64,000 nt of DNA from Arachnopeziza araneosa (Eukaryota; Ascomycota; Leotiomycetes; Helotiales; Arachnopezizaceae): positions 1-64,000 of the forward strand of contig QYAI01000106.1 of the NCBI GenBank assembly GCA_003988855.1, read 5' to 3'. Shown here one piece after another: positions 35,321 through 45,910 of this stretch. Numbering within the stretch: position 1 is the stretch's first letter; every line of letters begins with the position of its first letter. Made by a program: the position numbers and the translations under genes. Below the pieces are notes generated by a model. It was not told the origin of the DNA. It ran no database searches and saw nothing but the letters and a program-made list of their open reading frames with translations.

Positions 35321-36691
35321 TCAGTCCACACCTGTTGACCCCGGATACTGCGCAAATTGAGACATATCAACATTCGCCAACTGTGGGCAAGTCAATTCGC
35401 TAAAGACCTTCCCCAGCGCATTGTTGAGTTGTAGCAGTGGTTGAGTGATGCTTGAAAATAGACCCTTTAAGATATCAGGAGCAGCCTGCTGAGCAAGTTG
35501 GAATCCCAAGCAAGCAGCATTGTTTCCTTGGCCCAACGTTGCCAAGTTATACACACCACCCGTCAAGTCTGTGATATCGACGCCAGTGAAAGTGTTGACC
35601 TTGCCTGTGTTTCCACCAATAGATAAGAATTGAGGGTTTTCAAGCGCAGCTAAAGTGAGATCAGCTGCAAAGTAAGGGATAGTATACTCGTCACCAATGG
35701 CACGCTTATACCAGTTGTCGGGGATCTTCTCATGTCCTTCAGTCCAGACAAAGCTTCCAGGATCGCCAGTAACGGCAAAGAATAATTTCAAGACATCACC
35801 ATCAAGATATCCTTCAGGGTATGCAGCCGATTTGTTTGACATGAAGCGGTAGATGAAGGTGTATGCGGCTGGCTGCACAAGAACACCAGTGAATGGGCCA
35901 TTGAAGAAGTTGGCATTGTTATCGATAGATTGTTGGAAACGGCTTGCTCTGAACGGAGTCAAGACAGACAAATCGTAGCCGTTGGGACCGACAGGCATAT
36001 TGTACAGCTCTTCAAATTGACTGAGAATAAGCTTGTAGTCATTGCCGCTAGGTAATGTCAGCTACATTCAAACAACAAGATTAGACTCACTATTCATAGA
36101 GATCCGGCCGCGTTGGAGAGACATCAGATTCGTATTTGTTATGTGAATTAGAGATTCCTTGAGGAGTACCAAGCAGACCAAGAGTGCTTAGTAGTCCAGC
36201 ATTGGGTGGGCCACCAATGGACCAACTGGTAAGATCTCCATCAAAGACAGCACCATATACGGCCAAAAACGCCCCTAGGTCGAGTCCCATACCGAAAACT
36301 GTCATGTTAGCAGGATTCCAAACCAAGGAGACCTCTCACCATCATAGGTGCCCTGAATAAATTCAGTGATTGTTGCGACACCATTGTGTGGAATATATCC
36401 GTGGTTTGCCATAGCATTCAAACCTGGACATGGCCCTCGGAGATCATTCGGGCCGGGTGCAACGAAAGCATGTGCACCGGTATTCGAAACATACTGCTGG
36501 GACGCAGAAAATCCAGGTGCACGAGGTATGCTTGCACGCTTCTCGTTCGCAGCTTCTTCGATAGCAGCCGCAACGCCAGCAATGGCACGTTTCTCTTTTG
36601 CGCTCATCGAGATATCAAACATGCGAGAAGGGAAAGACACAACCTCCACGGCGCTGAAGGCTAAACCGACAAGGTAAGAAGAACACCTCAT
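35321..36691 (-). CDS. Heme-thiolate peroxidase (chloroperoxidase/peroxygenase)
   Basis: Three exons (36691-36340, 36298-36091, 36047-35321) give 428 residues. The ATG at 36691 begins a signal peptide, and a pro-region with AIAGVAAAIEEAANEKRA follows. The proximal heme ligand is Cys88 in RGPCPGLNAMANHGY, the diagnostic PCP motif. The distal acid is probably Glu174 in HNKYESDVS. Peroxygenases of this family use H2O2 to hydroxylate or halogenate many substrates outside the cell. The length is above that of short peroxygenases because of an extended C-terminus. The gene is convergent with the GNAT gene. Family call is firm; the reaction preference is not known. Confidence 0.93.
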
Positions 36692-37389
36692 CTTGAAAGT
36701 TGATGAATCCTGATGTTGAACTCGCACTCGCAAGAGTTAACTATGAGATATATACTTATGATAACGACACATTCCGCAGCACTTCTCCCTGCAGGAATTC
36801 ATTTCATTGTAACATTCAGCATGGAAGAAAGCTATAGGTCCACTTGAAGCCTCGGCTTGATAGTAAAGATGACTAAAAGATTGAATTTGATTGTAAGACG
36901 GAGGACTAGTGCTGTTGATCTCCTGTACAACAAGCCCGATCATTCCAGGGTCTTGGGGAGGCTGATTAAAGTTAGACCAATCGACTTCTGGCAACGACCC
37001 AAAACAGACTCACCGTACATCAGTGGCTTTGCAGGGCTTTTCGGATGGTGATCTTTCCGTGGACCCCTCTTGATGGCTGATAAATCTCGACGTGTTATTC
37101 GACAGGACGCTATTGTTGTAGATCTCCTCCCAATTCAAAGCGTCCTTGGATCGCGGGGAACGGGGAAAGCTTCAAGAACTTGGCCGTTCGCTCCACAAGC
37201 CTCGGTCTCCTGAGCGTATAGGAAGGAAGGTGAGCTACCTGTGCTACCACAACAACTCGATTTGTGCAAGATTTGTAAAGCGCAGGTTGAGCTTTTCCCA
37301 GATCCATCTTGACCTCTTTTAGCTGAGTCGTTGGTTGCAGGATGCATAGGTGATCCGCTGTCACCGCAGACATCCAAGGAATTGTCACT
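36692..37389. other. Intergenic, promoter of the peroxidase gene
   Basis: Only a short minus frame (36737-36994) is open here and it has no motifs. Nothing else was recognised. Confidence 0.4.
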
Positions 37390-38895
37390 TCATCCTCCAA
37401 ACCCGGCAGGCTCTTTCGTCGCCCTCTCCGCCTTGGATTTCTTTGGCCAGTCTCTTGCAATGTCAATTGCATCCCGCGGCGCAAGAAATTCCAACAGCAT
37501 GAAAAGAAGGTAATCCACCACCACACAGAGACAAAATAACTTCCCAGCCCAGATCCCACATCCATAGTATCGTTTTAGTCGATCGATCAGAGCAAAACTC
37601 TGAACACCAGCCCTCCCTCTCGTAGCACTCCAACTAGCAGCATCCACAACATCATACCCATAGAAATCCGCCTCACTCAACACCCCAGATATACCGTCAT
37701 ACACCCTCTCTGTTCTGGCAGCGACATCGGTCCAAGAATACATCATCTTGACTTGATCGTGAAACTTTTCCGTTCGAACTTTATTTGCTCTCAGAGCTGC
37801 AATGGCTCTTCCAGTTGCAGCAACCAGATCATCTTCCTCTGGCTTTGCAAATACTGTCATGTGTGATGGTAAAACCTCGGGAATCCCGCCAACCTGCGTA
37901 CACACCACGTACAGCCCGCAGCTTGCTGCTTCTACAATGACAGTGCCAAATGCTTCCGTTAAGCTGGGATGAAGGTAGATATGCCCGCGAACCATAACAT
38001 CCCGAACCTCCTCATGTCGAACGGGACCCAACATTTCCACTCGATCTTGCAAGACATTCCTTTCTAGCATCTGTTCAAGGTCAATAGCTTTCGGACCCGA
38101 CCCTGCAATTATAAATCGAACATTCGGATGCGTTGCTAAGATTCGGGGGATAGCCGCTACTAGAAGATCTGTTCCCTTGTTGTAGAATAGACGTGAGATG
38201 ACAACTATGGTAATCGTTTCGTGCGGACCCAAATGTCGGGGCTCAGGAACAACATAATTTCCAGCTTCATTCGGATACGATGGATGCGAAAGAGGTCGAA
38301 AGTTTTCTGCTACAACAGCATTCGGGATCACAGATACCATTAGAGGATCCAGAGATGCACGGAGGACTGTATTTTCTTTACTACAGAAATTAGCAGATCC
38401 TCTCGCAGAAGAAGCTTCTTACCAAGTATGGCTAACACAAATAACATGGTCCACATCACTCAGTGTAAACTTTAACAATTTGTTGGTCAAGATACTAGCA
38501 GCATCTGCAAAACCAAACAATGAATGATCTGTAAAAACTGTTCTCAACCCCATTGTCCTTGCATGCAGAATGGCCTCGTGGCAGAAACTACTAAGACTTG
38601 CATGGCCATGTACAATTTCGATTTGTTCACGGATAATAATATTTCGAAAGATTGGGAAGAAGGAGAAGACGGTTGGGAAGGTTGTTGCTCGATAGATGAT
38701 GAGAAATGGCACATGGTAGACTTTTAGACCATTTGTGAGATATCGAACCCCTGTTCTTCCTTCGTATGCGTGTGTGATTATGATGACTTTGTGTCCGCGA
38801 TCAATGAGCTTCGTTGATAATTGGTAGATGTGGCTTTCGACTCCTCCAGGTTGTGGGAAGAAGAAGTCGCTGACCATTGCAATATTGTACGGCAT
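37390..38895 (-). CDS. SPT14: PIG-A, GPI N-acetylglucosaminyltransferase catalytic subunit
   Basis: Two exons (38895-38423, 38380-37390) give 487 residues, the usual length. The start at 38895 gives MPYNIAMVSDFFFPQPGGVE, the conserved beginning. The GT4 signature EX7E is in EAFGTVIVE, preceded by SRLFYNKGTDLL. A C-terminal transmembrane helix (LFCLCVVVDYLLFMLLEF) anchors it in the ER with the active site facing the cytosol. It transfers GlcNAc from UDP-GlcNAc to phosphatidylinositol, the first step of GPI anchor synthesis. It diverges from the Dbp6 gene across 220 bp. Confidence 0.95.
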
Positions 38896-39115
38896 GATAA
38901 TAGGTTCTACCAGCAATGCAGCCGGCTTTTTCAAGAGTTTGTCGTTACAGTCTGGAGTGTCTCATAGTTGTTAATGATGATGATGTTGTGTTGAGGTAGA
39001 GAAGGCTGTTGAAATCACGTCATCTTTAGACTTCTCGGTCAACGTAAATTTCTCGAGAAATTCTCAACTCTCAGCCTTGTCAACGACGGTGACAACCACT
39101 AGAGAATAATTTCCA
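38896..39115. promoter_or_regulatory. Short bidirectional promoter PIG-A/Dbp6
   Basis: 220 bp separate the two start codons of divergent housekeeping genes. CTTCTCGGTC and CGAGAAATTCTC-like inverted pieces are visible near 39030-39070, but no known factor site is assigned. Confidence 0.5.
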
Positions 39116-41620
39116 ATGGCGTCGCAGATCTATTCGAGATATGTCCCACCACCAAGAAAGAAAGATAAGGGCAAACCAGAGCCAAAAATCGAGTCTCTCG
39201 CTCAGATATCTGCCCCACCTTCTATCAATGCTACCCCTCCAGCAACTCTTCAAGATGCTTCCTCAACCTACGCAAGATATATTCCACCTTCCAAAATGAA
39301 GCCTGGAACCATCGAAGAGCCTCAGTCTACATTGCAGAAAGAAAATTCTCCTAACTCGAAACGCGAGAGAGATGAGGTAGATGCTATCCACGAAGATCAT
39401 CCAAAAGTGAAGAAAAGCAAAAAGAATACAAACACTACGAAAGAAACAATTGAAGCTCGAGACGAAGATACGGAAAAGCCACGAAAAGCAAGGAAGAAAT
39501 CCAAAGCGGTGGTGGATCAAGACATCAAGGATCCACGTTTTACAGACAAGCGTAAATCAAAACACAGAAGCAACGATGAAACTGGGATACAAGTAGACGT
39601 TGAAAAGCCTGAGCCGTCTAAAGTTTCCAAGACACCTAAATTCAAATCCAATAAAATCGCACCTTTGTTAATTCCAGTCGAACCTACTATTGAGGAGGAA
39701 GACCGCAAGCACAGAAAACTGATGCGGAAAAGGGAAAAGTCGCTGAAGAAAGCAGAAAAATTCGCTGAGATCACTCCCGAAGTCAAAGATCAAGATGGAG
39801 ACCATATCATGGAAGAAGCTGTGGAACTCCACGATTTGGTTCCCCTTCCTCAGCCTGAGCCTGTCCCGGAACTACCACCATCTTCGGCCATAGATTCTCT
39901 GCCAAGCTGGCTTGCATCTCCAATCAGAGTTACACAGACAGCTACGGCAGATTTTGGAGAGCTGGGTTTGCAGGATCAAGTGGTGAAAATCCTAAAAGGA
40001 AGGGGCTTTGATAGAGCATTTGCTGTCCAGGCAGCAGTTCTCCCATTACTTCTCCCTGAAGCTACTCGGCAAAGCGGAGATATTGTAGTATCTGCGGCTA
40101 CAGGTTCTGGAAAGACCCTGGCATATGTTCTACCGATGATTAAAGATATAAGTAATTTTCAAGTATCAAAACTACGTGGATTAATTGTACTCCCAACACG
40201 AGAACTCGTCGCACAAGCAAGAGAAGTTGCTGAAATCTGTGCGTCTGCATTTTCGCTAGATCAGAAAAGGGTCAAGATTGGCACCGCAGTTGGAAGCGAT
40301 ACTCTGAAAACAGAACAGGCTTCCTTGATAGACCATCATTATGTTTACGATCTCGAGGCCTACGAGGAATCTGTAAAAGACGCAAACAAACAATGGGAAG
40401 CGACCGAAGATATCGACGGGGGTATAGAAGCTCTCTTGGAAGAGAGACCCGTAGCGAAGCTTCTAGGGCATGTTGAACGCTTAACAATGAAGGTTAATGT
40501 TCTTATTTGTACGCCTGGGAGATTGGTCGAGCATATTAAATCAACGCCGGGGTTTACACTAGAAGATGTCAGGTGGCTTGTTGTAGATGAAGCAGACAAG
40601 CTATTGGATCAGAGTTATCAGCAGTGGCTGGGCCTGGTAATGGCTGGCATTGAAGTAAAGAAAATTTTTTCTCTGCCAAAGGATAACCGGCTTAGGAAGG
40701 TCATACTCAGTGCAACAATGACAAGAGACCTGGGGCAGCTGAACGAACTCAAACTTTACAGACCAAGGCTTGTTGTCCTAGAGTCTTCAACTCAAAGTTC
40801 TGAAGCTGTTCAGACGTATGTCTTACCTTCTCTTTTGATAGAATCTGCCATTAAGGTTGAGGAAGATGGTATCAAGCCACTGTATCTCATGGAGCTGTTA
40901 AGAAGACAAAACATCGTTTCCAAGAACCCGAAGGAATTCGAGGAATCCGAGGAATCCGACGACAGCTCCACTAACGAATCAGAATCAGAATCAGATTCAG
41001 ATTCAAACTCAGAGTCTTCTGATTCTGATTCTGCAGAGGAGTTGGTATCTCCGGAGGACTCTTCAAATACCCTGGACCAACACGTTTCTCTCAACTCAAA
41101 CGACCCTCGAGGGGTCTTAATCTTCACCCGATCCAACGAAGCAGCTGTGCGTCTTGGGCGGCTCATTGCAATTCTTGCTCAATCATCATCATCTGCCGTT
41201 GGTGTCTTGACATCCACTCTTCCTCGATCTTCGAGACAACGCACATTGCAATCATTTGCAAAGAGCAAAGTTTCAATTCTTGTTGCTTCGGATCTTGTCG
41301 CTCGTGGGCTTGATCTACCAAACCTGGCCCATGTTGTAAACTACGACGTTCCAAACAGTTTAACAAGCTATATTCACCGCATTGGAAGAACTGCAAGAGC
41401 TGGTAAAACCGGTCATGCATGGACATTGTTCACTGGGAGTGAAGGGAGATGGTTCTGGAATGAAATAGGTCGATCGGAACATGTGCAACGGTCAAGAACG
41501 AAGATAGAACGTGTCAATATCAAAGCGGAAAGTTTTGATGAGCAGGAAAGAGCCATCTATGAGAAAGCTCTAGAGGAATTAGGCAAGGAAGCTACCGGTG
41601 CAGCATTGCAGAAGGATTGA
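39116..41620 (+). CDS. DBP6: DEAD-box RNA helicase Dbp6
   Basis: A single exon of 834 residues. The first ~270 residues are charged, Lys-rich and probably nucleolar. Helicase motifs are in order: AATGSGKT (~327-334), PTRELV, CTPGRL, DEAD (491-494), SAT, ARGLD and HRIGRTAR (from His754). Two insertions typify Dbp6: one between motifs Ia and Ib (~400-450) and an acidic Ser/Glu/Asp run at about 605-650 between the two RecA lobes. Dbp6 acts in the nucleolus in early 60S ribosomal subunit assembly. An antisense frame across the Ser tract is a shadow. Confidence 0.93.
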   Translation: MASQIYSRYVPPPRKKDKGKPEPKIESLAQISAPPSINATPPATLQDASSTYARYIPPSKMKPGTIEEPQSTLQKENSPNSKRERDEVDAIHEDHPKVKKSKKNTNTTKETIEARDEDTEKPRKARKKSKAVVDQDIKDPRFTDKRKSKHRSNDETGIQVDVEKPEPSKVSKTPKFKSNKIAPLLIPVEPTIEEEDRKHRKLMRKREKSLKKAEKFAEITPEVKDQDGDHIMEEAVELHDLVPLPQPEPVPELPPSSAIDSLPSWLASPIRVTQTATADFGELGLQDQVVKILKGRGFDRAFAVQAAVLPLLLPEATRQSGDIVVSAATGSGKTLAYVLPMIKDISNFQVSKLRGLIVLPTRELVAQAREVAEICASAFSLDQKRVKIGTAVGSDTLKTEQASLIDHHYVYDLEAYEESVKDANKQWEATEDIDGGIEALLEERPVAKLLGHVERLTMKVNVLICTPGRLVEHIKSTPGFTLEDVRWLVVDEADKLLDQSYQQWLGLVMAGIEVKKIFSLPKDNRLRKVILSATMTRDLGQLNELKLYRPRLVVLESSTQSSEAVQTYVLPSLLIESAIKVEEDGIKPLYLMELLRRQNIVSKNPKEFEESEESDDSSTNESESESDSDSNSESSDSDSAEELVSPEDSSNTLDQHVSLNSNDPRGVLIFTRSNEAAVRLGRLIAILAQSSSSAVGVLTSTLPRSSRQRTLQSFAKSKVSILVASDLVARGLDLPNLAHVVNYDVPNSLTSYIHRIGRTARAGKTGHAWTLFTGSEGRWFWNEIGRSEHVQRSRTKIERVNIKAESFDEQERAIYEKALEELGKEATGAALQKD

Positions 41621-41834
41621 GGGTGAATATGATACTCTTAGAATAAAATCTAGAGCTTTATGATTCACTCCAAGTTTTGTGAATCGCTGCATACCACAAT
41701 TTCAATTCTACAAACATTGCCACCTGGTTACATTCCATCACCAGCGACGCGTCATACTACAACTGTTTGCCACGTCACTTTCTACAATCTTCAACCACGC
41801 CTTAGTACAAAATATCACAACGCCCATTAGAGAC

Positions 41835-42138
41835 ATGTCCAACTCTTCAACTTCAACCAAACCTCGCAGCTCAATGACAAGTAAACTTTTCGACGCCACG
41901 AAGAAGGCAAAGGAGTACAGCTCGTTCTTCGTGGACCACATGAAGAGAGGCGAGATGCCTTGGACACAATGGCATTGCTGTCAACTTATCGATGGCCTCG
42001 AGGTAAGCTGTTATGAAAGGGCGATGATTCCCTTACTCACCACTTTGCCAGTGCGATACGGAGAACCATAGGATCCACAAAAAGTGCAAGAAGTGCGGGA
42101 ACCGAGTTTGTGATAACTGTGTCAAGAGCACTCTTTAG
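41835..42138 (+). CDS. Small zinc-binding protein, 84 aa
   Basis: Two exons (41835-42002, 42052-42138) give 84 residues; the intron ends in CCAG and keeps phase. The N-terminus is Ser/Thr-rich and followed by an amphipathic helix (KLFDATKKAKEYSSFFVDH). The C-terminal third is a zinc-ribbon-like cluster: WHCC, then CDTENH, CKKCGN and CDNC. The spacing of the CxxC pairs suggests one or two bound zinc ions. There are no signal peptide or membrane segments. The function is unknown. It lies 214 bp after the Dbp6 stop on the same strand. Confidence 0.75.
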
Positions 42139-42540
42139 GGTGAAGGGACTTTAATAGAGTTCAAGAATTGCTGGCGAACTAGGTGAGAGAGATTGCTCTT
42201 CAATTATACAATATCTCTTAACAATTGGTTAGCAGCCCCCGTGGACTTGTGCGCGGGTTGAGAACGATGAGTTATCTGATTTCAGAGCATGAAAGTATCT
42301 GAACTTGAGATAGATACCTAGGTATGAGCGGCTATTGATCAGTGCAAATCAAACACAAGCATCATATATATCTCTTTTGTGATGTCAATTTGGGATTTGT
42401 GAAGGGCGCTACTGATTAGTCATGATCTCGAGCATATTTATATCCAATTCCTAGCTTCCACTGTCTTCAAGTACAGAGAGGGAGTTTTAGCTCAACTAGT
42501 CAATTACCATCGAAAGCTATTCATCTTCCCATCTCTCAAG
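42139..42540. other. Intergenic, promoter of the reductase gene
   Basis: 400 bp with no gene seen. Confidence 0.4.
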
Positions 42541-43698
42541 ATGAAAGCTTTAATCCTCAACGCGGAACAAAAAACTGCCGTCGTCAACAACATCCCCATC
42601 CCAGCACCTGGCCCTCATGAAATCCTAACCAAAGTCCAAGCCATTGCATTAAATCCTATCGATCCGCTATACGTTCGCAATCCTCTCGGATCAACCGGTC
42701 GCACGGTTGGGAGTGACTTTGCTGGCGTGATAGCATCGCTCGGAGATTCTGTTCCATCCTCAAGTTCGTTGAAAATCGGCCAAAGGGTAGCCGGATTCGT
42801 CCAAGGCGCTTGCAGTGTGAATGAAAGACCCGGTGCATTCGCAGAATATGTCGTTTCGCTTTGGGATCTGGTGTGGCAGGTGCCAGATGAGATAAGCCTG
42901 GAAGAAGCTGCTACGATTAGCCTTTGTGGTCTGACTGCTGCTCAAGCCCTCTTTCCCCGACTCGGGCTAGAAGCTCCGTTCTCTAGCATTGCTAAGAGAC
43001 CAGAGGAAGCGGAACGTGCATGTGGAGAAGTTACTCTCCTCATCTACAGGGCCTCAACATCGGTCGGCCTATTCGCAGCTCAACTCATCCACCGTTCAGC
43101 CGAGTTCACCGGTCAAAAAACCAAGCTCATCGGCGTGGCATCAAAAGCCAGATGGGGTATGTTGAAAAGCAGTCCTTATAACTATGACCATTTAGTAGAC
43201 TACAGAGATCCCAACTGGACAAAAGACGTCTTGGAACTAACCAACAAGCACGGAGTCCACTGGGCGTATGACTGCATCTCGGAAGGATCTACGGTCCAAC
43301 TCGTGAGCAGCACGCTCGCTCCCAACGGTTCCATGGCAATCGTACGCTCCCGGGCCGGAGGAGCGTGGACTGCGGAAATCCTCCCCATGGAACCAATCTA
43401 CGGCGCTGTATGGGAAGGGCTAGGAGTCAACGTCGAATACCAAGGGATGACGGTTCCAGCTTCGCCCGAAGCGAGGGATTTTGCTGTTTCCTTCTTCAGG
43501 TGGTTGAGTGATGGGGGTATCTTGGTTCCGAATAGAGTGAGAGTCATGCCTGGAGGGTTAGAGAGGGTCGTGGGTGACGGGTTTGTGTTGCTGGGTGCTG
43601 GGGGTATGGGGGATCGTGATGAGAGCAGGAAAGAGCCTTGGATGCGGCCAGTGGCTGCTGAGAAACTCGTTTATCGGATTGAAACTCAAGAAAATTGA
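42541..43698 (+). CDS. Zinc-type alcohol dehydrogenase-like enoyl/quinone reductase
   Basis: A single exon of 385 residues. The N-terminal GroES-like fold includes GRTVGSDFAGVI and GAFAEYV. The Rossmann half has STSVGLFAAQL in the position of the glycine-rich nucleotide loop, but only one Gly remains of the usual GxGxxG. It resembles trans-enoyl reductases (LovC/ToxD type) that act with polyketide synthases, and stand-alone quinone reductases. Catalytic zinc ligands are not evident, as usual in that branch. It is next to the cleavage oxygenase gene, tail to tail (154 bp). NADPH-dependent reduction of a C=C bond is the likely reaction; no synthase is in the window. Confidence 0.88.
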   Translation: MKALILNAEQKTAVVNNIPIPAPGPHEILTKVQAIALNPIDPLYVRNPLGSTGRTVGSDFAGVIASLGDSVPSSSSLKIGQRVAGFVQGACSVNERPGAFAEYVVSLWDLVWQVPDEISLEEAATISLCGLTAAQALFPRLGLEAPFSSIAKRPEEAERACGEVTLLIYRASTSVGLFAAQLIHRSAEFTGQKTKLIGVASKARWGMLKSSPYNYDHLVDYRDPNWTKDVLELTNKHGVHWAYDCISEGSTVQLVSSTLAPNGSMAIVRSRAGGAWTAEILPMEPIYGAVWEGLGVNVEYQGMTVPASPEARDFAVSFFRWLSDGGILVPNRVRVMPGGLERVVGDGFVLLGAGGMGDRDESRKEPWMRPVAAEKLVYRIETQEN

Positions 43699-43851
43699 TA
43701 TTACATGAAGAATATTTACTATCCTATAGAATTAAGAAACGGAAAGGCTAACAAAATCTTACTGACTGTAGCTTTACTTCTCAACAGCGAGTTCCCAACG
43801 ACATCGACTCCAAACAGATTTCAAAGTCTCCCCTTCTGGATCAGTTCTCAC

Positions 43852-45590
43852 TTATTCTGCATGCCCATTCGCATGCCCATTCGCATGCTCATTCTGTATT
43901 TTATCCCAAAATTCCACCTGCCAAGGAAGAGGCTCTTGCGCTGCCTTCACCGGTCCCAAGTCTCCACTCTCCCCCCTCCTCTTCTGCCACTCATCAATAT
44001 CCCTTTGATCAACGAAGTTCCCGTGAACGCCCAACTTGACTTTGAATGGTAGATGAACAACCGCAAGCGGACCTTGTTCTAGATTCAACGCATCAAAGAT
44101 CAGGATATCGTTCCTCATCACGTCTAAATGATTGAGTAAGGCCATGAGGTAACCTTCGCCTTCAACCTCAGAGCCATGTTTTGGCACAAATACGGGTTCT
44201 TGGAAGGACGTTGTTGGACCTGCCCAGAACAGATCTTTGATCCCTGTGGACCAGTTAAAATGACCTAGGACATTAAACAGTCCTCCAGCTGGAGGTCCGC
44301 ATTTTTTGAAATCGTATTCGCGAGTGGGATCAATTTGAAGTTGCCAGAAATGGTTATAATGCTTTGTGACCAGACGGTCATCAATACGAGAAAATTCGCC
44401 ATTGATACCGTATAGCCTCGCCGGTTCCACTCGGGAATTGGTTGGCAACTTGGGGTCAAAAACCCAGCGCCAGGTATCACAGGACATTTTACCCGAATTA
44501 CGAGCTGGGAGTGTTGATTCGGTACCTTTATCTGGGGGGAACCAGAAGAAGACGTTTCCTGTGGCCACGGTTAAGTCATATACTATATGGCCGTCTTCAT
44601 TTTCGTAACAGCCTGCAATATGACCATGAAAGGCTATGAAAGTTAGCCGGACTTCATTTCAAAGTGGAGGAACATACCATTGTCTGATCTTAACCAAACA
44701 ATATCTTCCGGCTTGCCATTTCTCCTCGGCACAATTCCATACAACTGATCCTCATTCGGATCCCATGCGAAGTGATTTCCACCTTTTTTGATGCGTTCCA
44801 GTGACGCTTTTAATGGCGTCAATGCAAGAACGAGATAATTCTCACTGATTCCACAATCATGAATCATCCCACAAAATGGCGCCTTGTACCAAGTCTCATC
44901 CGTCTTCTTCCCATCCTTGTCGATGGTAAACACCACGATGTCGCACGAAGCATCATGACCATCACCTCCCGCTTCATATCCAAAACACACCATTTCTCCG
45001 GTCACGGGATCAATCTTTGGATGAGCTGTGAAGGTGGGTGATTTCACCTGCCCGTCGAAATCATATCTCCCAATCGTCTCAAGCGTGATGGGATCCATAG
45101 CGAATGGCGGTCCGTCTTCTTTTGTTGCCAAGAGGATACCTCTCCAGAATATGACGTTGGTGTTGGCCACACTGCGTATAACTCCTTTGACCATTTCATT
45201 GTCTGTATGTGGATTTCGATATCTTCCAAACAAGCTTTTCCTTTCTTGACTTTCGAACTTTAATCTGTCCGTCATTACATATCGCTGTTTAAAGTCGACG
45301 TGTCCATCTTCAAACCGAATAGCAGAGACAGCTCCATCGCCGTTGAAATGAATGTCCTCCTCGAATATTGGAGGGAAACGATGATCGGGCTGAACACGAA
45401 AAAATGTTCCGTTGATGTCTTTTGGGATCTCTCCCGTGACTTCACACTCAAGAATATCTCCTTCAAACCGAGAAGGAACATTGAATCCTGTGAAGAAGCC
45501 TGTGTCGGGGAACTTGTTCTGAGATTCTGTTTTCTTGCCTTCCACATAACTCGGTGCGACTTCCTTGGCGAGGGAATACAGGTGAGCCAT
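43852..45590 (-). CDS. Carotenoid/stilbene cleavage dioxygenase
   Basis: Two exons (45590-44678, 44633-43852) give 564 residues. The four iron-binding His residues of the family are visible: His190 (FTAHPK), His244 (MIHDCG), His307 (AFHGHI) and His508 (GVHGNF). Second-shell acids lie nearby (for example Glu in CYENEDGH). No signal peptide is present. These non-heme Fe(II) enzymes split an alkene bond with O2 to give two aldehydes. Fungal members act on stilbenes such as resveratrol and piceatannol or on carotenoids. The C-terminus carries a short imperfect NGHANGHA repeat. The neighbours suggest a specialised aromatic or isoprenoid pathway; the exact substrate is unknown. Confidence 0.92.
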
Positions 45591-45910
45591 GATGAGAGTA
45601 CAAAAAGATGACTTGGATGATCTTAATATGCTTCACAGTTTGAATTGATCAACATAGTCTCATTCATGTATTTATTATCCAAATATATTTTGGTTTGGGT
45701 TGGGCTGGCACCGGTTCAGGGATCGGGGTGATGTAGCCGAGATGGTTATTTGCCGACTCCTGACCAAAACGTATACCTCGATATTGTACCGGAGTAAGCT
45801 GCAGCTGATGCGGGGTAGCTGTGGTACTCTTGAGGAGCTATACAAGCTAGAGGCAAATAGGTCGAAAATAAATGGAGTGAGCTCCCTAGGGTTTAAGGAT
45901 CCGTGAAGCT
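45591..45910. other. Intergenic, promoter of the oxygenase gene
   Basis: 320 bp between two genes on the same strand. No feature was recognised. Confidence 0.4.
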
